Source: Actinocrinis sp035605935
GTDB taxonomy: Bacteria; Actinomycetota; Actinomycetes; Streptomycetales; Catenulisporaceae
Assembly: GCF_035605935.1 (NCBI RefSeq)
Contig: NZ_DATNGK010000263.1
Coordinates: 11,067 to 75,066, forward strand
Length of the DNA: 64,000 nt
Direction of reading: 5' to 3'
The stretch's first letter is position 1. Each line of letters starts with the position of its first letter. This document shows positions 34,560 to 43,030 of the stretch, one piece after another. A model generated the notes under the pieces. That model was not told the origin of the DNA, ran no database searches, and worked only from the letters and a program-made list of their open reading frames with translations. A program made the position numbers and the translations under genes.

Positions 34560-35483
34560 TCAGCCCTTCTCCGCGCCCAAGGTGAGGCCGGAGACGAACT
34601 GACGCTGGAGCAGGAAGTAGACGAGCAGCGTCGGGACGGCGGTCAGCAGCGCCCCGGCCGCGACCAGGTTGTCGTTGGTGAAGAACGTGCCGGACAGGTT
34701 CGCCAGCGCCGAGGTGATGGGCATCTTGTTGCCGTCGGAGATCAGCACGATGGCCCAGAAGAAGTCGTTGTAGATCCAGATCGACAGCAACGTGGCCAGC
34801 GCGGCGACCGCGGGCTTGAGCAGCGGCAGGATGATCCGGCTGTAGATCTGCCAGACCGTGGCGCCGTCCACGACCGCGGCCTCGCGCAGGCCGGTCGGGA
34901 TGGTCTTCATGTAGTTGGACAGCACGAAGGTGCAGAAGCCCGACTGGAAGGCCACGTGGATGACGACCAGTCCGAAGATCGTGTCGTACATCTTGCCCGA
35001 GTCGCTAAGCCCGGAGGGCAGGCCGATCAGCAGGTAGAGCCGATACAGCGGGGTGATGATGACCTGCTGCGGGAGCAGGTTACCCGCCGTGAAGATCATC
35101 AGCAGCAACAGGTTGATCTTCAGGTTGTACTGGGTGACCGTGAACGCCACGAACGAGGAGAGCAGTAGCGTCAAGATCACCGCCGGAACCGCGATCATGA
35201 CCGTGTTCCAGAAGTAGTGCGGCATCCCGGATTGGTTCCAGGCGTCGATGTAGTTCTGGAAGTTAAGCGTGCTCGGCAGGGACAGGTAGCCCTTGGACTG
35301 GGTTTCCGAGTAGGGCCGCAGCGAGGTGTAGATCGCCCACAGCATCGGCACGAGCCAAGCGAGCGCGCTAACCGCAAGGAAGACGTGCAGCACGATGCGC
35401 GCGGGCCGTGCCCGGCGCTTGCCGCTGACCGGATGGGCGCCGCTCGGCCGCGCGGTGTCTGAGGCGAGGGCCGTGGCGGTCAC
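34560..35483 (-). CDS. Sugar ABC transporter permease, MalG type
   Basis: A 307-residue inner-membrane permease with six predicted helices (for example VFLAVSALAWLVPMLWAIYTSL and VPTLLVYFLLQRQFV). The EAA loop contacting the ATPase reads EAAVVDGATVWQIYSRIILPLLKP. The C-terminal GLTLGAEKG is the classic MalG-like end. The GTG start overlaps the stop of the preceding permease (GTGA). No ATPase gene is present in the cluster; in actinobacteria such importers commonly share a distant MsiK-type ATPase. Confidence 0.93.
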   Translation of the reverse strand: MTATALASDTARPSGAHPVSGKRRARPARIVLHVFLAVSALAWLVPMLWAIYTSLRPYSETQSKGYLSLPSTLNFQNYIDAWNQSGMPHYFWNTVMIAVPAVILTLLLSSFVAFTVTQYNLKINLLLLMIFTAGNLLPQQVIITPLYRLYLLIGLPSGLSDSGKMYDTIFGLVVIHVAFQSGFCTFVLSNYMKTIPTGLREAAVVDGATVWQIYSRIILPLLKPAVAALATLLSIWIYNDFFWAIVLISDGNKMPITSALANLSGTFFTNDNLVAAGALLTAVPTLLVYFLLQRQFVSGLTLGAEKG

Positions 35484-36442
35484 GTGCTCCGCTCCTTCCG
35501 GAAGGTGACGATCAGGTACGGGATGATCGCCGCGAGGGAGACGACCAGCAGGATCACCGCGAGGGCCGAGCCGTAACCGATCCGGCTCGCCTCACCGATG
35601 ATGTTCTGGGTGATCAGGATGGACAGCAGCTCAGTGCCGTGCTCGCCCTTGTTGAACACGTAGACGATGTCGAAGGCACGCAGCGCTTCAATGACCGTGA
35701 CGACGGCGACCACGACGTTGATCGGCCGCAGCGCCGGGAAGACGACGTGCCGGAACGCCTGCCACTCGTTCGCGCCGTCGACCGCGGCCGCGTCCTTGAG
35801 CGAGGGGTCGACGCTCTTGAGGCCGGCCAGATAGAGGATCATCATGTAGCCCGCGTGCCGCCAGGACGCGGCGACCAGCACCGCCCAGATGTTCAGCTTG
35901 GGGTTGCCGACCCAGTCCAGGTAGGTGCCGTTCGGGTTGTTGGTGTGGAACAGGCTGTTGATCAGGCCGTGGTCGGGGTTGTAGATCAGTTCCCAGACGA
36001 AGCCGATCACCGCGCTGGACACCATGACCGGCAGGAAGAACGCGCCCTGGTAGAAGCGGCTGAACCTGATCTTCTTGTCCAGCTGGTAGGCCAGGAACAG
36101 GCCGAACGGCGTCGGGATGGCCGCGAGCACGACCAGCCAGAGCACGTTGTGCTCCACGGCCGGCCAGAAGGACGGGTAGATGGTGAAGATCTGCTGGTAG
36201 TTGCGCAGCCCGATCCACTTGATGGAGTCGACGCCGATCCCGTCCCAGGAGGTGAAGGACAGCAGGATCGAGGCCAGCGCCGGGACCCAGACGAACACCA
36301 CCATCAGTGCCGTGGGCACCCCGGTCATCAGGGTCAGGACAGTTCTGTCTCGGCCGGTCAGCCGTCGCAGCCGCCCGGGCGCGCGGGGAAGATCCGCCGC
36401 GCGCCCGGTCTCGACGGCGTCGGCGCTGGTTCCGACGGTCAT
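35480..36442 (-). CDS. Sugar ABC transporter permease, MalF type
   Basis: A 320-residue permease with about six helices. After a basic cytoplasmic start (RLRRLTGRDRTVLTL) come VPTALMVVFVWVPALASILLSF and NVLWLVVLAAIPTPFGLFLAY. The EAA loop is DAAAVDGANEWQAFRHVVFPALRP, and LAVILLVVSLAAIIPYLIV is the last helix. It pairs with the downstream MalG-type permease. GAGGAA lies six bases before the ATG at 36442. It starts 45 bases after the binding-protein stop. Confidence 0.93.
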   Translation of the reverse strand: MTVGTSADAVETGRAADLPRAPGRLRRLTGRDRTVLTLMTGVPTALMVVFVWVPALASILLSFTSWDGIGVDSIKWIGLRNYQQIFTIYPSFWPAVEHNVLWLVVLAAIPTPFGLFLAYQLDKKIRFSRFYQGAFFLPVMVSSAVIGFVWELIYNPDHGLINSLFHTNNPNGTYLDWVGNPKLNIWAVLVAASWRHAGYMMILYLAGLKSVDPSLKDAAAVDGANEWQAFRHVVFPALRPINVVVAVVTVIEALRAFDIVYVFNKGEHGTELLSILITQNIIGEASRIGYGSALAVILLVVSLAAIIPYLIVTFRKERST

Positions 36443-36487
36443 CGGGGTTCCTCGTTCCGGTGGCTTCGCCGTTTCCGGCGTGGCCGG

Positions 36488-37822
36488 TCAGGAGTTGTAG
36501 ATGGACTGCTTCTGCTGCTCGATACCGCTGAGGATGCTGCCGATGCTGCCCGGGTTCTGCAGGTAGGCCTGAAGCTGCGGCTGCATCACAGTTGAAGTAA
36601 ACGCCGGGTTGGCGTCGCGGTCCATGAACTGCGAGACGTGCTGCGCCGAGGCGAACAGCTGCGCGGACTTCTTCTGGATCGCGTTGTAACCGGAGGTGTC
36701 GTATCCGGTGACCAGCGCGTCGTAGCTGTTGTCCACCTTCAGGTACGCGCCCTCGCCGTCAGCCGACCCGATGAACTCGAGCAGCTTGGCCGCGGCGGCC
36801 CGGTTCTTCGGGTTCTTGCTGAGCATGAAGCCGTCGACCGGGGCCTCGATGCTGTCCTGGCCCCACTGCGGGTCGATCGCCGGGAAGGCGAAGAAGTCCA
36901 GGTCGGCCAGGTCGTCCGGGTTGGTGAACTGCTGGGCGACGAAGGTGCCGAGCAGGTACATGCCCGACTTCTTCTGCAGCAGCGACTGCGCGGCGTCCTG
37001 CCACTTGCGGCCAATGTAGCCGGGCTGGTGGTAGGGCAGGATCTGGGTCCAGTGGTCGAAGACGGCCTTGACCTTCGCGTCGGTCCAGGCGGCCTTGCCG
37101 TGCATCAGGTCCATGTGGAACTGGTAGCCGTTGATGCGCATGTTCAGCTGGTCGAACGTGCCCATGGCCGGCCACTTGTCGGCGTCCGCGAAGGCGATCG
37201 GGTTCAGGCCGTCGGCCTTCATCTTCTCGCAGAGCGAGATGAATCCGTTCCAGTCCGTGGGAACCGTGTAGTTGTGCGCCGCGAACACGCTCTTCCGGTA
37301 GAAGACGGCCCACGGGTAGTAGTAGATCGGCACGAAGTAGTAGTTGCCGTCCTGTCCCTTGGACAGGTCGTGCACCGACTGCGGGAAGTTGTTGCCGATC
37401 GTGTCCCACACGTCGTTGATCTTGTTGGACAGACCCTTGGCCGCGAAGAACTGCATGCGGTAGCCGGCGAACCACGTGAACACGTCGTCCGGGGTGGCCT
37501 GCAGGTAGCTGTTGATCTGCTCCTGGAAGGTGTCGTGGTCCTTGGTGTTGACCTGCACCTTGATGCTCGGGTTCTTGGCCTGGAACGCGTCGTAGACGGC
37601 CTGGAAGGCCTTCTTCGGCACGGCGTCCGACGCGTTGGAGCCAAGGCTGACTGTGCCGGAAGCGGCGCCGCCCGTGGAGGACGACGACGACTTGCTCGAC
37701 GAGGAACTGCATGCCGCAAGGGTGGGCAGCGCGGCGACGCCGGCTGCTCCGAGCAGACCCTTGAGCATGATCCGCCGGTCGACGCTAGGGCCTTGGAACG
37801 CCCTGGGGGACTGCGGGGACAT
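36488..37822 (-). CDS. Sugar-binding lipoprotein of ABC importer
   Basis: SBP_bac_1 family, 444 residues. The N-terminus has a twin-arginine-like signal (SVDRRIMLKGLLGAAGVAAL; Arg16-Arg17) and a lipobox LAAC with Cys38, then a Ser-rich tether. Body motifs such as QEQINSYLQATPDDVFTWFAGYRMQFFA and DWNGFISLCEKMKADG are typical of oligosaccharide binding. GGAGGT precedes the ATG at 37822; the frame is open above but is not conserved. The ligand is unknown. First gene of the importer operon, divergent from the DeoR gene. Confidence 0.93.
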   Translation of the reverse strand: MSPQSPRAFQGPSVDRRIMLKGLLGAAGVAALPTLAACSSSSSKSSSSSTGGAASGTVSLGSNASDAVPKKAFQAVYDAFQAKNPSIKVQVNTKDHDTFQEQINSYLQATPDDVFTWFAGYRMQFFAAKGLSNKINDVWDTIGNNFPQSVHDLSKGQDGNYYFVPIYYYPWAVFYRKSVFAAHNYTVPTDWNGFISLCEKMKADGLNPIAFADADKWPAMGTFDQLNMRINGYQFHMDLMHGKAAWTDAKVKAVFDHWTQILPYHQPGYIGRKWQDAAQSLLQKKSGMYLLGTFVAQQFTNPDDLADLDFFAFPAIDPQWGQDSIEAPVDGFMLSKNPKNRAAAAKLLEFIGSADGEGAYLKVDNSYDALVTGYDTSGYNAIQKKSAQLFASAQHVSQFMDRDANPAFTSTVMQPQLQAYLQNPGSIGSILSGIEQQKQSIYNS

Positions 37823-38186
37823 CGCACCTCCATGTGAGACGTCAGTGGAGCAGGGGGCAGGGGGACCGTGCTGGTTGGGGGTTTGCGAACGAACTGGTCC
37901 GCGAACAGATCCCAATCGAACGTGAACAAACAATCTGGCGCAGAGCAAACCGCCGGAACGGGAGGCATGTCAAGGGTTCTTGCTCAAAATGAAACATCGA
38001 AAAGGGCAGCTGTAGGGGCTGGTGTGCTAGCCGTGGTCTGGTTACTGTTGCGTTCTGGGTTCTTCGTACCCACGTACGGACGGTCCGATGTTGGATCGAG
38101 TGTGTTTCTGGTCGGCTGGTGGTTCGCTAGTGCAGCCGTGTGCGCGACGGTGTGCACAGCGCCCCTCGGCGTGAAGGAGCCCGGAG
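37823..38186. other. Importer / DeoR divergent control region
   Basis: A 364-base divergent gap. The importer side holds three GCGAAC/GTGAAC words, annotated separately as a candidate operator. The middle part (37960-38120) is AT-richer than its surroundings. AAGGAG at 38174 is the ribosome site of the DeoR gene. No protein-like frame is present. Confidence 0.5.
37881..37931. promoter_or_regulatory. Candidate DeoR operator repeats
   Basis: GCGAAC occurs at 37885 and 37901 and GTGAAC at 37922, spaced 16 and 21 bases apart. They are bounded by inverted GTTTG (37881-37885) and CAAAC (37927-37931). DeoR-family repressors often bind short direct repeats spaced by one to two helical turns. The site lies 60-110 bases upstream of the binding-protein start. 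Confidence 0.5.
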
Positions 38187-39026
38187 ATGTTGGCGGCACA
38201 GCGGCAGAGCTGGATCCTGGAGGAGGTCCGCCGGATCGGCGGCGTCCGCGTCAGCGATCTAACTCAGGCGCTCGGGGTTTCGGACATGACCGTGCGCCGG
38301 GATCTAGACACGCTGGCCCGTAAGGGCTTGATCGAGAAGGTGCACGGCGGCGCCACCGCCCGGCACCCAGGCTCGACCGACGAGCCCGGATTCGAGGCCA
38401 AGGTCGGGCGCGAGCGAGCGGCGAAGGACGCCATCGCCCGCCGCGCGGCGGATCTGGTGCGTCCCGGTACCGCCATCGGCGTGACCGCGGGAACGACGAC
38501 GCACGCTTTCGCGCGTGCAATGGCGCGAGTCCCGGACGTGACCGTGGTGACCAACTCGCTGCGCGTGGCGGAGGTCCTACACACGCACGCGGTGGCGAGC
38601 CAGACGGTCATCCTCACCGGCGGGGTACGCACGCCGTCGGATGCGCTGGTCGGACCGGTAGCCATCCAGTCCATACGTGCGCTGCACCTGGACTGCGTTT
38701 TCATGGGCGTGCACGGGATGGACGAGGTGGCTGGCTTTACGTCGCCCAACCTCATGGAGGCCGAGACCAACCGTGCGTTGATGTCGACCGCGCGACGGCT
38801 GATCGTCCTGGCTGACCACACCAAGTGGGGCGTCGTGGGCCTGTGCGCCATCGCCGGCCTGGAGGGCGCCGCGGCGTTGGTGACCGATTCCGGGCTCGCG
38901 CAGGACGGCCGCGCGGCGCTGTCGGACCGGGTCGGCGAGCTGATCATCGCCGGCGAAGAGGAAGAGCAGCCGGCGACGATACCGGCGCAGAACGTGCACA
39001 GCCTGGTCGACGGACGCCACCTCTGA
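38187..39026 (+). CDS. DeoR/GlpR-family transcriptional regulator
   Basis: A 279-residue sugar-phosphate-responsive repressor. The winged HTH is QRQSWILEEVRRIGGVRVSD to VSDMTVRRDLDTLARKGLIEKVHGGA. The DeoR effector domain follows, with GVTAGTTTHAFARAM, VVTNSLRVAEVL, GGVRTPSDALVGPVA, FMGVHGMD and VLADHTKWGVVGL. AAGGAG lies seven bases before the ATG. It is transcribed away from the importer operon and probably controls it. The phosphorylated ligand is unknown. Confidence 0.94.
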   Translation: MLAAQRQSWILEEVRRIGGVRVSDLTQALGVSDMTVRRDLDTLARKGLIEKVHGGATARHPGSTDEPGFEAKVGRERAAKDAIARRAADLVRPGTAIGVTAGTTTHAFARAMARVPDVTVVTNSLRVAEVLHTHAVASQTVILTGGVRTPSDALVGPVAIQSIRALHLDCVFMGVHGMDEVAGFTSPNLMEAETNRALMSTARRLIVLADHTKWGVVGLCAIAGLEGAAALVTDSGLAQDGRAALSDRVGELIIAGEEEEQPATIPAQNVHSLVDGRHL

Positions 39027-39246
39027 GGCGATGCCCCACCAAAGCCGTGCCGAACTAAGAGCGTGGGCTACCGGCCTGCGCTGCGCTTTTCTCGCCGCAG
39101 CCCCCGTTTTTCGCTGCGCTTCACGCCGCACGCTCAGCATGTGGTCATAGCATGGGCCGCAAGGCGCCATCCGGCGTCGCCATCGCTCCGCCCGCCGCTG
39201 ATTTCCGCGGTTGGGCGCCGTCCAGCAGAAGCGAGTGCTCAGCGAC

Positions 39247-40095
39247 ATGGGAGTTTTCGGCCAGCGCACGGGGGCGCCAGGGCGCACCGCGCAGCCTTGG
39301 GGACGGCGAAACCGGATCAAGGTGAGCTCGGTCTTCCTTGGCATCGTCGCGGTGACGGTCACCGGCGCGGTGGCGGCATGGACGGGGTACGGAGACGCCG
39401 GGTTCGCGGTGTTCGTATTTGTGATGGGTGCGTACTTTGTTGTGCTGTGTCTGCACGAGTTCGGACACGCATACGCAGCGCACCGAGCCGGAGACACCGG
39501 TGTCGCAGCACGCGGCTACCTCGACCTCAACCCGCTGCGTTACTTGAACCCGGTACTCAGCTTCCTGCTCCCGGCCCTCTACCTGGCATGGGGCGGTCTT
39601 CCGCTACCTGGCGGCGCGGTGCTGGTGGACCGTACCGCGGCGCGCAAACGCTGGCAGGCCAGCCTGATCTCGGCGAGCGGGCCGCTGGCGAACGTGGTGT
39701 TCGCCGTTCTCGCGATGGTGGCCGTGGCGCTCTGGGCGCCGACCGTGCCGATCGACGGCAACGGTTCGGCGGTGTTCGGTTCACATCAGGAGTTCTGGCA
39801 GGGCGTCACCTTCTTCGCGTTCTTGCAAGTCGCTGTAGCGCTGCTGAATCTCATCCCGGTTCCTGGGCTCGACGGCTACGGCATCATCGAGCCCTACCTC
39901 AAGCCGGAGACCCGCCGCGGGCTCGAGCCGATCCGGCCGTATGGCATCCTCTTGGTGCTATTGCTGCTGTTCTTCTTCCAGCCGGTGCGCGACGGGTTCT
40001 CGCACGCCATCTATTCGATCTTGAGCGCGTTCGGTCAGCCGTACTACGGCGCGAGCCAGGGCCAGAGCCTGTTCATGTTCTGGAAGTCGCACTAG
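39247..40095 (+). CDS. M50 site-2-protease-like membrane metalloprotease
   Basis: A 282-residue polytopic zinc protease. The zinc motif is HEFGH (His70, Glu71, His74) inside a hydrophobic helix, and the third ligand is Asp209 in NLIPVPGLDGYG. Additional helices include PVLSFLLPALYLAWGG and YGILLVLLLLFFFQPV. There is no PDZ domain. It resembles the short Rip-like S2P subgroup. Substrates (anti-sigma factors or membrane proteins) are unknown. A start at 39211 would add 12 residues. Confidence 0.87.
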   Translation: MGVFGQRTGAPGRTAQPWGRRNRIKVSSVFLGIVAVTVTGAVAAWTGYGDAGFAVFVFVMGAYFVVLCLHEFGHAYAAHRAGDTGVAARGYLDLNPLRYLNPVLSFLLPALYLAWGGLPLPGGAVLVDRTAARKRWQASLISASGPLANVVFAVLAMVAVALWAPTVPIDGNGSAVFGSHQEFWQGVTFFAFLQVAVALLNLIPVPGLDGYGIIEPYLKPETRRGLEPIRPYGILLVLLLLFFFQPVRDGFSHAIYSILSAFGQPYYGASQGQSLFMFWKSH

Positions 40096-40102
40096 CGATC
40101 AC

Positions 40103-40133
40103 GCCCGCCGCCGGAAGTCTGGCGGCGGCGGGC
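40103..40133 (+). terminator. GC hairpin after the M50 protease gene
   Basis: GCCCGCCGCC (40103-40112) pairs with GGCGGCGGGC (40124-40133), starting eight bases past the stop. There is no U-tract. Confidence 0.7.
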
Positions 40134-40208
40134 CGGAAGTGAGACGATCCCTCTCAGTCCGGGGACGCCCGCAGGGCGCCACGAGATCTTTTCCGAGGAG
40201 TCGTTGTC

Positions 40209-41099
40209 ATGTCAGTCCCAGGCATGTCTCAATCACCCCAGCCCACGCCCGCCGCCGCGGAACCCAAGCTCACGCTGTACGGCGGCGGGAACGGCGTCGG
40301 CCGCCGGGTCACCGTGCGCGACCTGGCCGCGGCGAAGCGGCGCGGCGAACGCTGGCCGATGCTCACCGCCTATGACGCGCTGACCGCCGGAGTTTTCGAC
40401 GAGGCCGGGATACCGGTACTGCTGGTCGGCGATTCGGCCGCCGACAACCATCTCGGGTACTCCAACACCGTGCCGGTGACCGTCGACGAGTTGATCACAC
40501 TGACGGCCGCCGTCGTGCGCGGAACCAAGCGCTCGCTGGTCGTGGCCGACATGCCGTTCGGCTCCTATCAGGGCGGGGCGCGGCAGGCGCTGGAGACCGG
40601 CACCCGGTTCCTGAAGGAGGCCGGGGCGGGCGCGGTCAAGCTCGAGGGCGGCCGCCGGGTCGTGCCTCAGGTCGAGGCGCTGGTGCAGGCGGGGATCCCG
40701 GTCATGGCGCACATCGGGCTGACGCCGCAGTCGGTGAACGTCCTGGGCGGCTACCGGGTGCAGGGCCGAGGCGACGAGGAGGCGGAGCGGCTGCTCGCGG
40801 ACGCCAAGTCGCTGGAGGCCGCCGGCGCCTTCGCGGTCGTGCTGGAACTGGTGCCGGAGGAGTTGGCCACGCGGGTGACCGAACTGCTGACCGTTCCGAC
40901 GATCGGCATCGGCGCGGGACCGGGCACGGACGCTCAGGTGCTGGTGTGGACGGACATGGCCGGCATGACGCCGGGCCACGCGCCGCGGTTCGCGAAGAAG
41001 TACGCCGATCTGCGCTCGGTGCTCGGCGACGCGGCGCGCGCCTACGCCGCGGACGTGGTCAACGGCGCGTTCCCCGCCCCGGAGCACACGTTCCACTGA
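40209..41099 (+). CDS. panB: 3-methyl-2-oxobutanoate hydroxymethyltransferase
   Basis: First committed enzyme of pantothenate/CoA synthesis, forming ketopantoate from 2-oxoisovalerate and methylene-tetrahydrofolate. TIM-barrel motifs are intact: LTAYDALTAGVFDEAGIPVLLVGDS, DMPFGSYQ, VKLEGG, AHIGLTPQSVNVLGGYRVQG, AVVLELVPEELA and GIGAGPGTDAQVLVWTDMAG. About 25 residues of N-terminal extension precede the core. GAGGAG lies ahead of the ATG. Confidence 0.96.
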   Translation: MSVPGMSQSPQPTPAAAEPKLTLYGGGNGVGRRVTVRDLAAAKRRGERWPMLTAYDALTAGVFDEAGIPVLLVGDSAADNHLGYSNTVPVTVDELITLTAAVVRGTKRSLVVADMPFGSYQGGARQALETGTRFLKEAGAGAVKLEGGRRVVPQVEALVQAGIPVMAHIGLTPQSVNVLGGYRVQGRGDEEAERLLADAKSLEAAGAFAVVLELVPEELATRVTELLTVPTIGIGAGPGTDAQVLVWTDMAGMTPGHAPRFAKKYADLRSVLGDAARAYAADVVNGAFPAPEHTFH

Positions 41100-41130
41100 T
41101 CACGGCGAACGCGCAGCTGACAGCTGCTTG

Positions 41131-41160
41131 AGGGTCCGGTCGCACCCGCGACCGGACCCT
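41131..41160 (+). terminator. 13-bp perfect hairpin after panB
   Basis: AGGGTCCGGTCGC (41131-41143) pairs with GCGACCGGACCCT (41148-41160) around the loop ACCC, 31 bases past the panB stop. Confidence 0.85.
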
Positions 41161-41254
41161 TCGCCGCCTCTCCCCTACCGCGCTGGATCGTCCGGACCTT
41201 CCGAATCGCGTCATTGGCCGGTAACACGCCCCGCAGGCTGGCACGATGGTGTGT

Positions 41255-41857
41255 ATGGACAGAGTGCAGGCGGCCGCCCTGCGCGATCTGCTCGGCGCGA
41301 CCGGAGGCCGGTCCGGCTGGATCGACGCGAGCGACGAGTTCGGCTCCGCGTTGCGCCGCGCGCCGCGCCGGGTCGGCGGGCTGCTGCTGGCCGGTCCGGC
41401 GGATGACGAGCCGTGGCACCTGGCGGCGCATCTGACCGATGAGTCGCAGTGGGCGGACCTGCCACAGCTCGCGCCGGTGTTGCTGCGGCACAATCCGCCG
41501 CCGGACGCTCCCCCGCACCTCGCGGCCGGTCTTCAGCGGCTGGACTCGGCCGGACGCGGCGAGGCGCTGCTCGTGGTGGCGCAGTGGGATCCGGCGGACG
41601 CGCTGCTGGAGCGGGTCGACGACGCGCGGCACCGCGGTGCCCGGATTCTGACGCTGGATCAGAGCGCGGCCCAGCTGCGCGGGCTGGCGCACGAGACGTT
41701 GACCGTGCCGGACGAACCCGGTCCGCTGACCTTCGACACGGCGCAGCATCTGGTCTCACTCGCGGCCGCGTCGCGAGACGCGGCCGCGGGCGGATTGCGC
41801 GGACGACTGGGGCGCTGGATCGAGGCGGTCAGCGGACCACGCGTGGAGCGTTGGTAG
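41255..41857 (+). CDS. Uncharacterised soluble protein downstream of panB
   Basis: About 200 residues, no signal peptide or membrane helix. Recognisable features are an N-terminal helix (DRVQAAALRDLLGATGG), WHLAAHLTDESQW, LLVVAQWDPADALLERVDDARHRGARILTLD (strand-helix-strand of an alpha/beta fold) and LAHETLTVPDEPG with FDTAQHLVSLAA. The pattern resembles an SIS-like or nucleotide-binding half-domain, but no catalytic motif is visible, and I do not recognise the family. Homologues between panB and map are, in my memory, frequent in streptomycetes. Confidence 0.72.
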   Translation: MDRVQAAALRDLLGATGGRSGWIDASDEFGSALRRAPRRVGGLLLAGPADDEPWHLAAHLTDESQWADLPQLAPVLLRHNPPPDAPPHLAAGLQRLDSAGRGEALLVVAQWDPADALLERVDDARHRGARILTLDQSAAQLRGLAHETLTVPDEPGPLTFDTAQHLVSLAAASRDAAAGGLRGRLGRWIEAVSGPRVERW

Positions 41858-41872
41858 GCGTCGGCAGTCGAG

Positions 41873-42046
41873 CTAGGCGCGGTCGTCACCCCACGCGGCA
41901 TTGCGTTCCTTAACCTTCTCCAGGGCCTGTTCAGCCTCCTCACGCGTGGCATACGGGCCGAGCCGGTCCTGGGCCCGGCAGCCGACTGGTCCTTCGACCG
42001 TGTGGTGCTTGATGCAGTAGAAGAACTGCGATCCCTCGTCGCTCAT
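41873..42046 (-). CDS. 57-residue conserved protein with SPOR-like motif
   Basis: Begins MSDEGSQFFYCIKHHTVEG, then GCRAQDRLGPYATREEAEQALEKVKERN. This small protein type (FYCxKHHTVEGxxGCRAxDRLGPY) is familiar from many actinobacterial genomes. It has two conserved Cys and a His pair, which could bind metal. The LGPYATREEAEQAL part is like the last strand-helix of SPOR/mini-SPOR folds. A GAAGGGATGG stretch precedes the ATG. It is divergent from map. Confidence 0.8.
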   Translation of the reverse strand: MSDEGSQFFYCIKHHTVEGPVGCRAQDRLGPYATREEAEQALEKVKERNAAWGDDRA

Positions 42047-42114
42047 ATCCATCCCTTCACCGGCCATAGCGCAACAGGCAAAGGAGTACTGCCCTGCATC
42101 GAAGTCTTAGACTC

Positions 42115-42969
42115 ATGCGCATGGCTCCCCTTGTGCCCGGAACGCTCTCCCCGAATCGGTCCGTCCCGTCCGACATCGCCCGCCCGGAATACGTCGGCAA
42201 GCCGCGGCCCAAGCCATACCACGGTTCTGACGTGCAGTCCGCGGAGACGATCGAGAAGATGCGCATCGCGGGGCGGATCGCGGCGCAGGCATTGGCCGAG
42301 GTCGGCAGGGCGGCCAAGCCGGGTGTCACGACGGACGAGCTGGACCGTATCGGGCACGAGTTCCTGTGCGACCACGGGGCCTACCCGTCGACGTTGGGCT
42401 ACAAGGGTTACCCGAAGTCGCTGTGCACCTCCATCAACGAGGTGATCTGCCACGGCATCCCGGACTCGACGGTGCTGAACGACGGCGACATCGTCAACGT
42501 CGACATCACCGCTTTCATCAACGGGGTGCACGGCGACACGAACGCGACGTTCGAGGTCGGCGAGGTGTCCGAGGAGGCGCACCTGCTGGTCGAGCGGACG
42601 CGCGAGGCGCTGGACCGGGCGATCAAGGCGGTGCGGCCTGGGCGGCAGATCAACGTGATCGGCCGGGTCATCGAGTCGTACGCGAAGCGGTTCGGGTACG
42701 GCGTGGTGCGCGTCTTCACCGGCCACGGGATCGCGACCTCGTTCCATAGCGGTCTGATCATTCCGCACTACGACGACGCGCGCGCGACGCGGCTGCTGGA
42801 ACCGGGGATGACCTTCACGATCGAGCCGATGTTGACGCTCGGCACGATCGAGCACCGGATGTGGGACGACAACTGGACCGCGGTGACCGCGGACGGGAAG
42901 CTGACCGCTCAGTTCGAGCACACGATGGTAGTCACCGACCAGGGCGCGGAACTGCTCACCGTGGCCTGA
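42115..42969 (+). CDS. map: Methionine aminopeptidase, type I
   Basis: Removes initiator Met from nascent proteins. The dinuclear metal site is complete: Asp130 and Asp141 (NVDITAFINGVHGDTNATF), His204 (FTGHGI), Glu237 (FTIEPML) and Glu268 (QFEHTM), with catalytic His113 (VICHGIPD). An N-terminal extension of about 40 residues with PEYVGKPRPKPYHG is typical of the actinobacterial long form. The start is 42115 or the in-frame ATG at 42121. TAGACT at 42108-42113 is ideally placed as a -10 for a leaderless transcript beginning at 42121. Confidence 0.95.
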   Translation: MRMAPLVPGTLSPNRSVPSDIARPEYVGKPRPKPYHGSDVQSAETIEKMRIAGRIAAQALAEVGRAAKPGVTTDELDRIGHEFLCDHGAYPSTLGYKGYPKSLCTSINEVICHGIPDSTVLNDGDIVNVDITAFINGVHGDTNATFEVGEVSEEAHLLVERTREALDRAIKAVRPGRQINVIGRVIESYAKRFGYGVVRVFTGHGIATSFHSGLIIPHYDDARATRLLEPGMTFTIEPMLTLGTIEHRMWDDNWTAVTADGKLTAQFEHTMVVTDQGAELLTVA

Positions 42970-43030
42970 ACTGGCTCTGGGTCGCGAATTTAGTGCTGCG
43001 CATCCAGCGCCGGGAACGGTGCCGCGACCG

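Noticed and set aside
36638..37837. A 399-codon plus-strand frame opposite the sugar-binding lipoprotein gene
   Set aside because: Composition (Val/Asp/Arg/Gln/His repeats) is that of an antisense frame, while the opposite strand has signal peptide, lipobox and family motifs.
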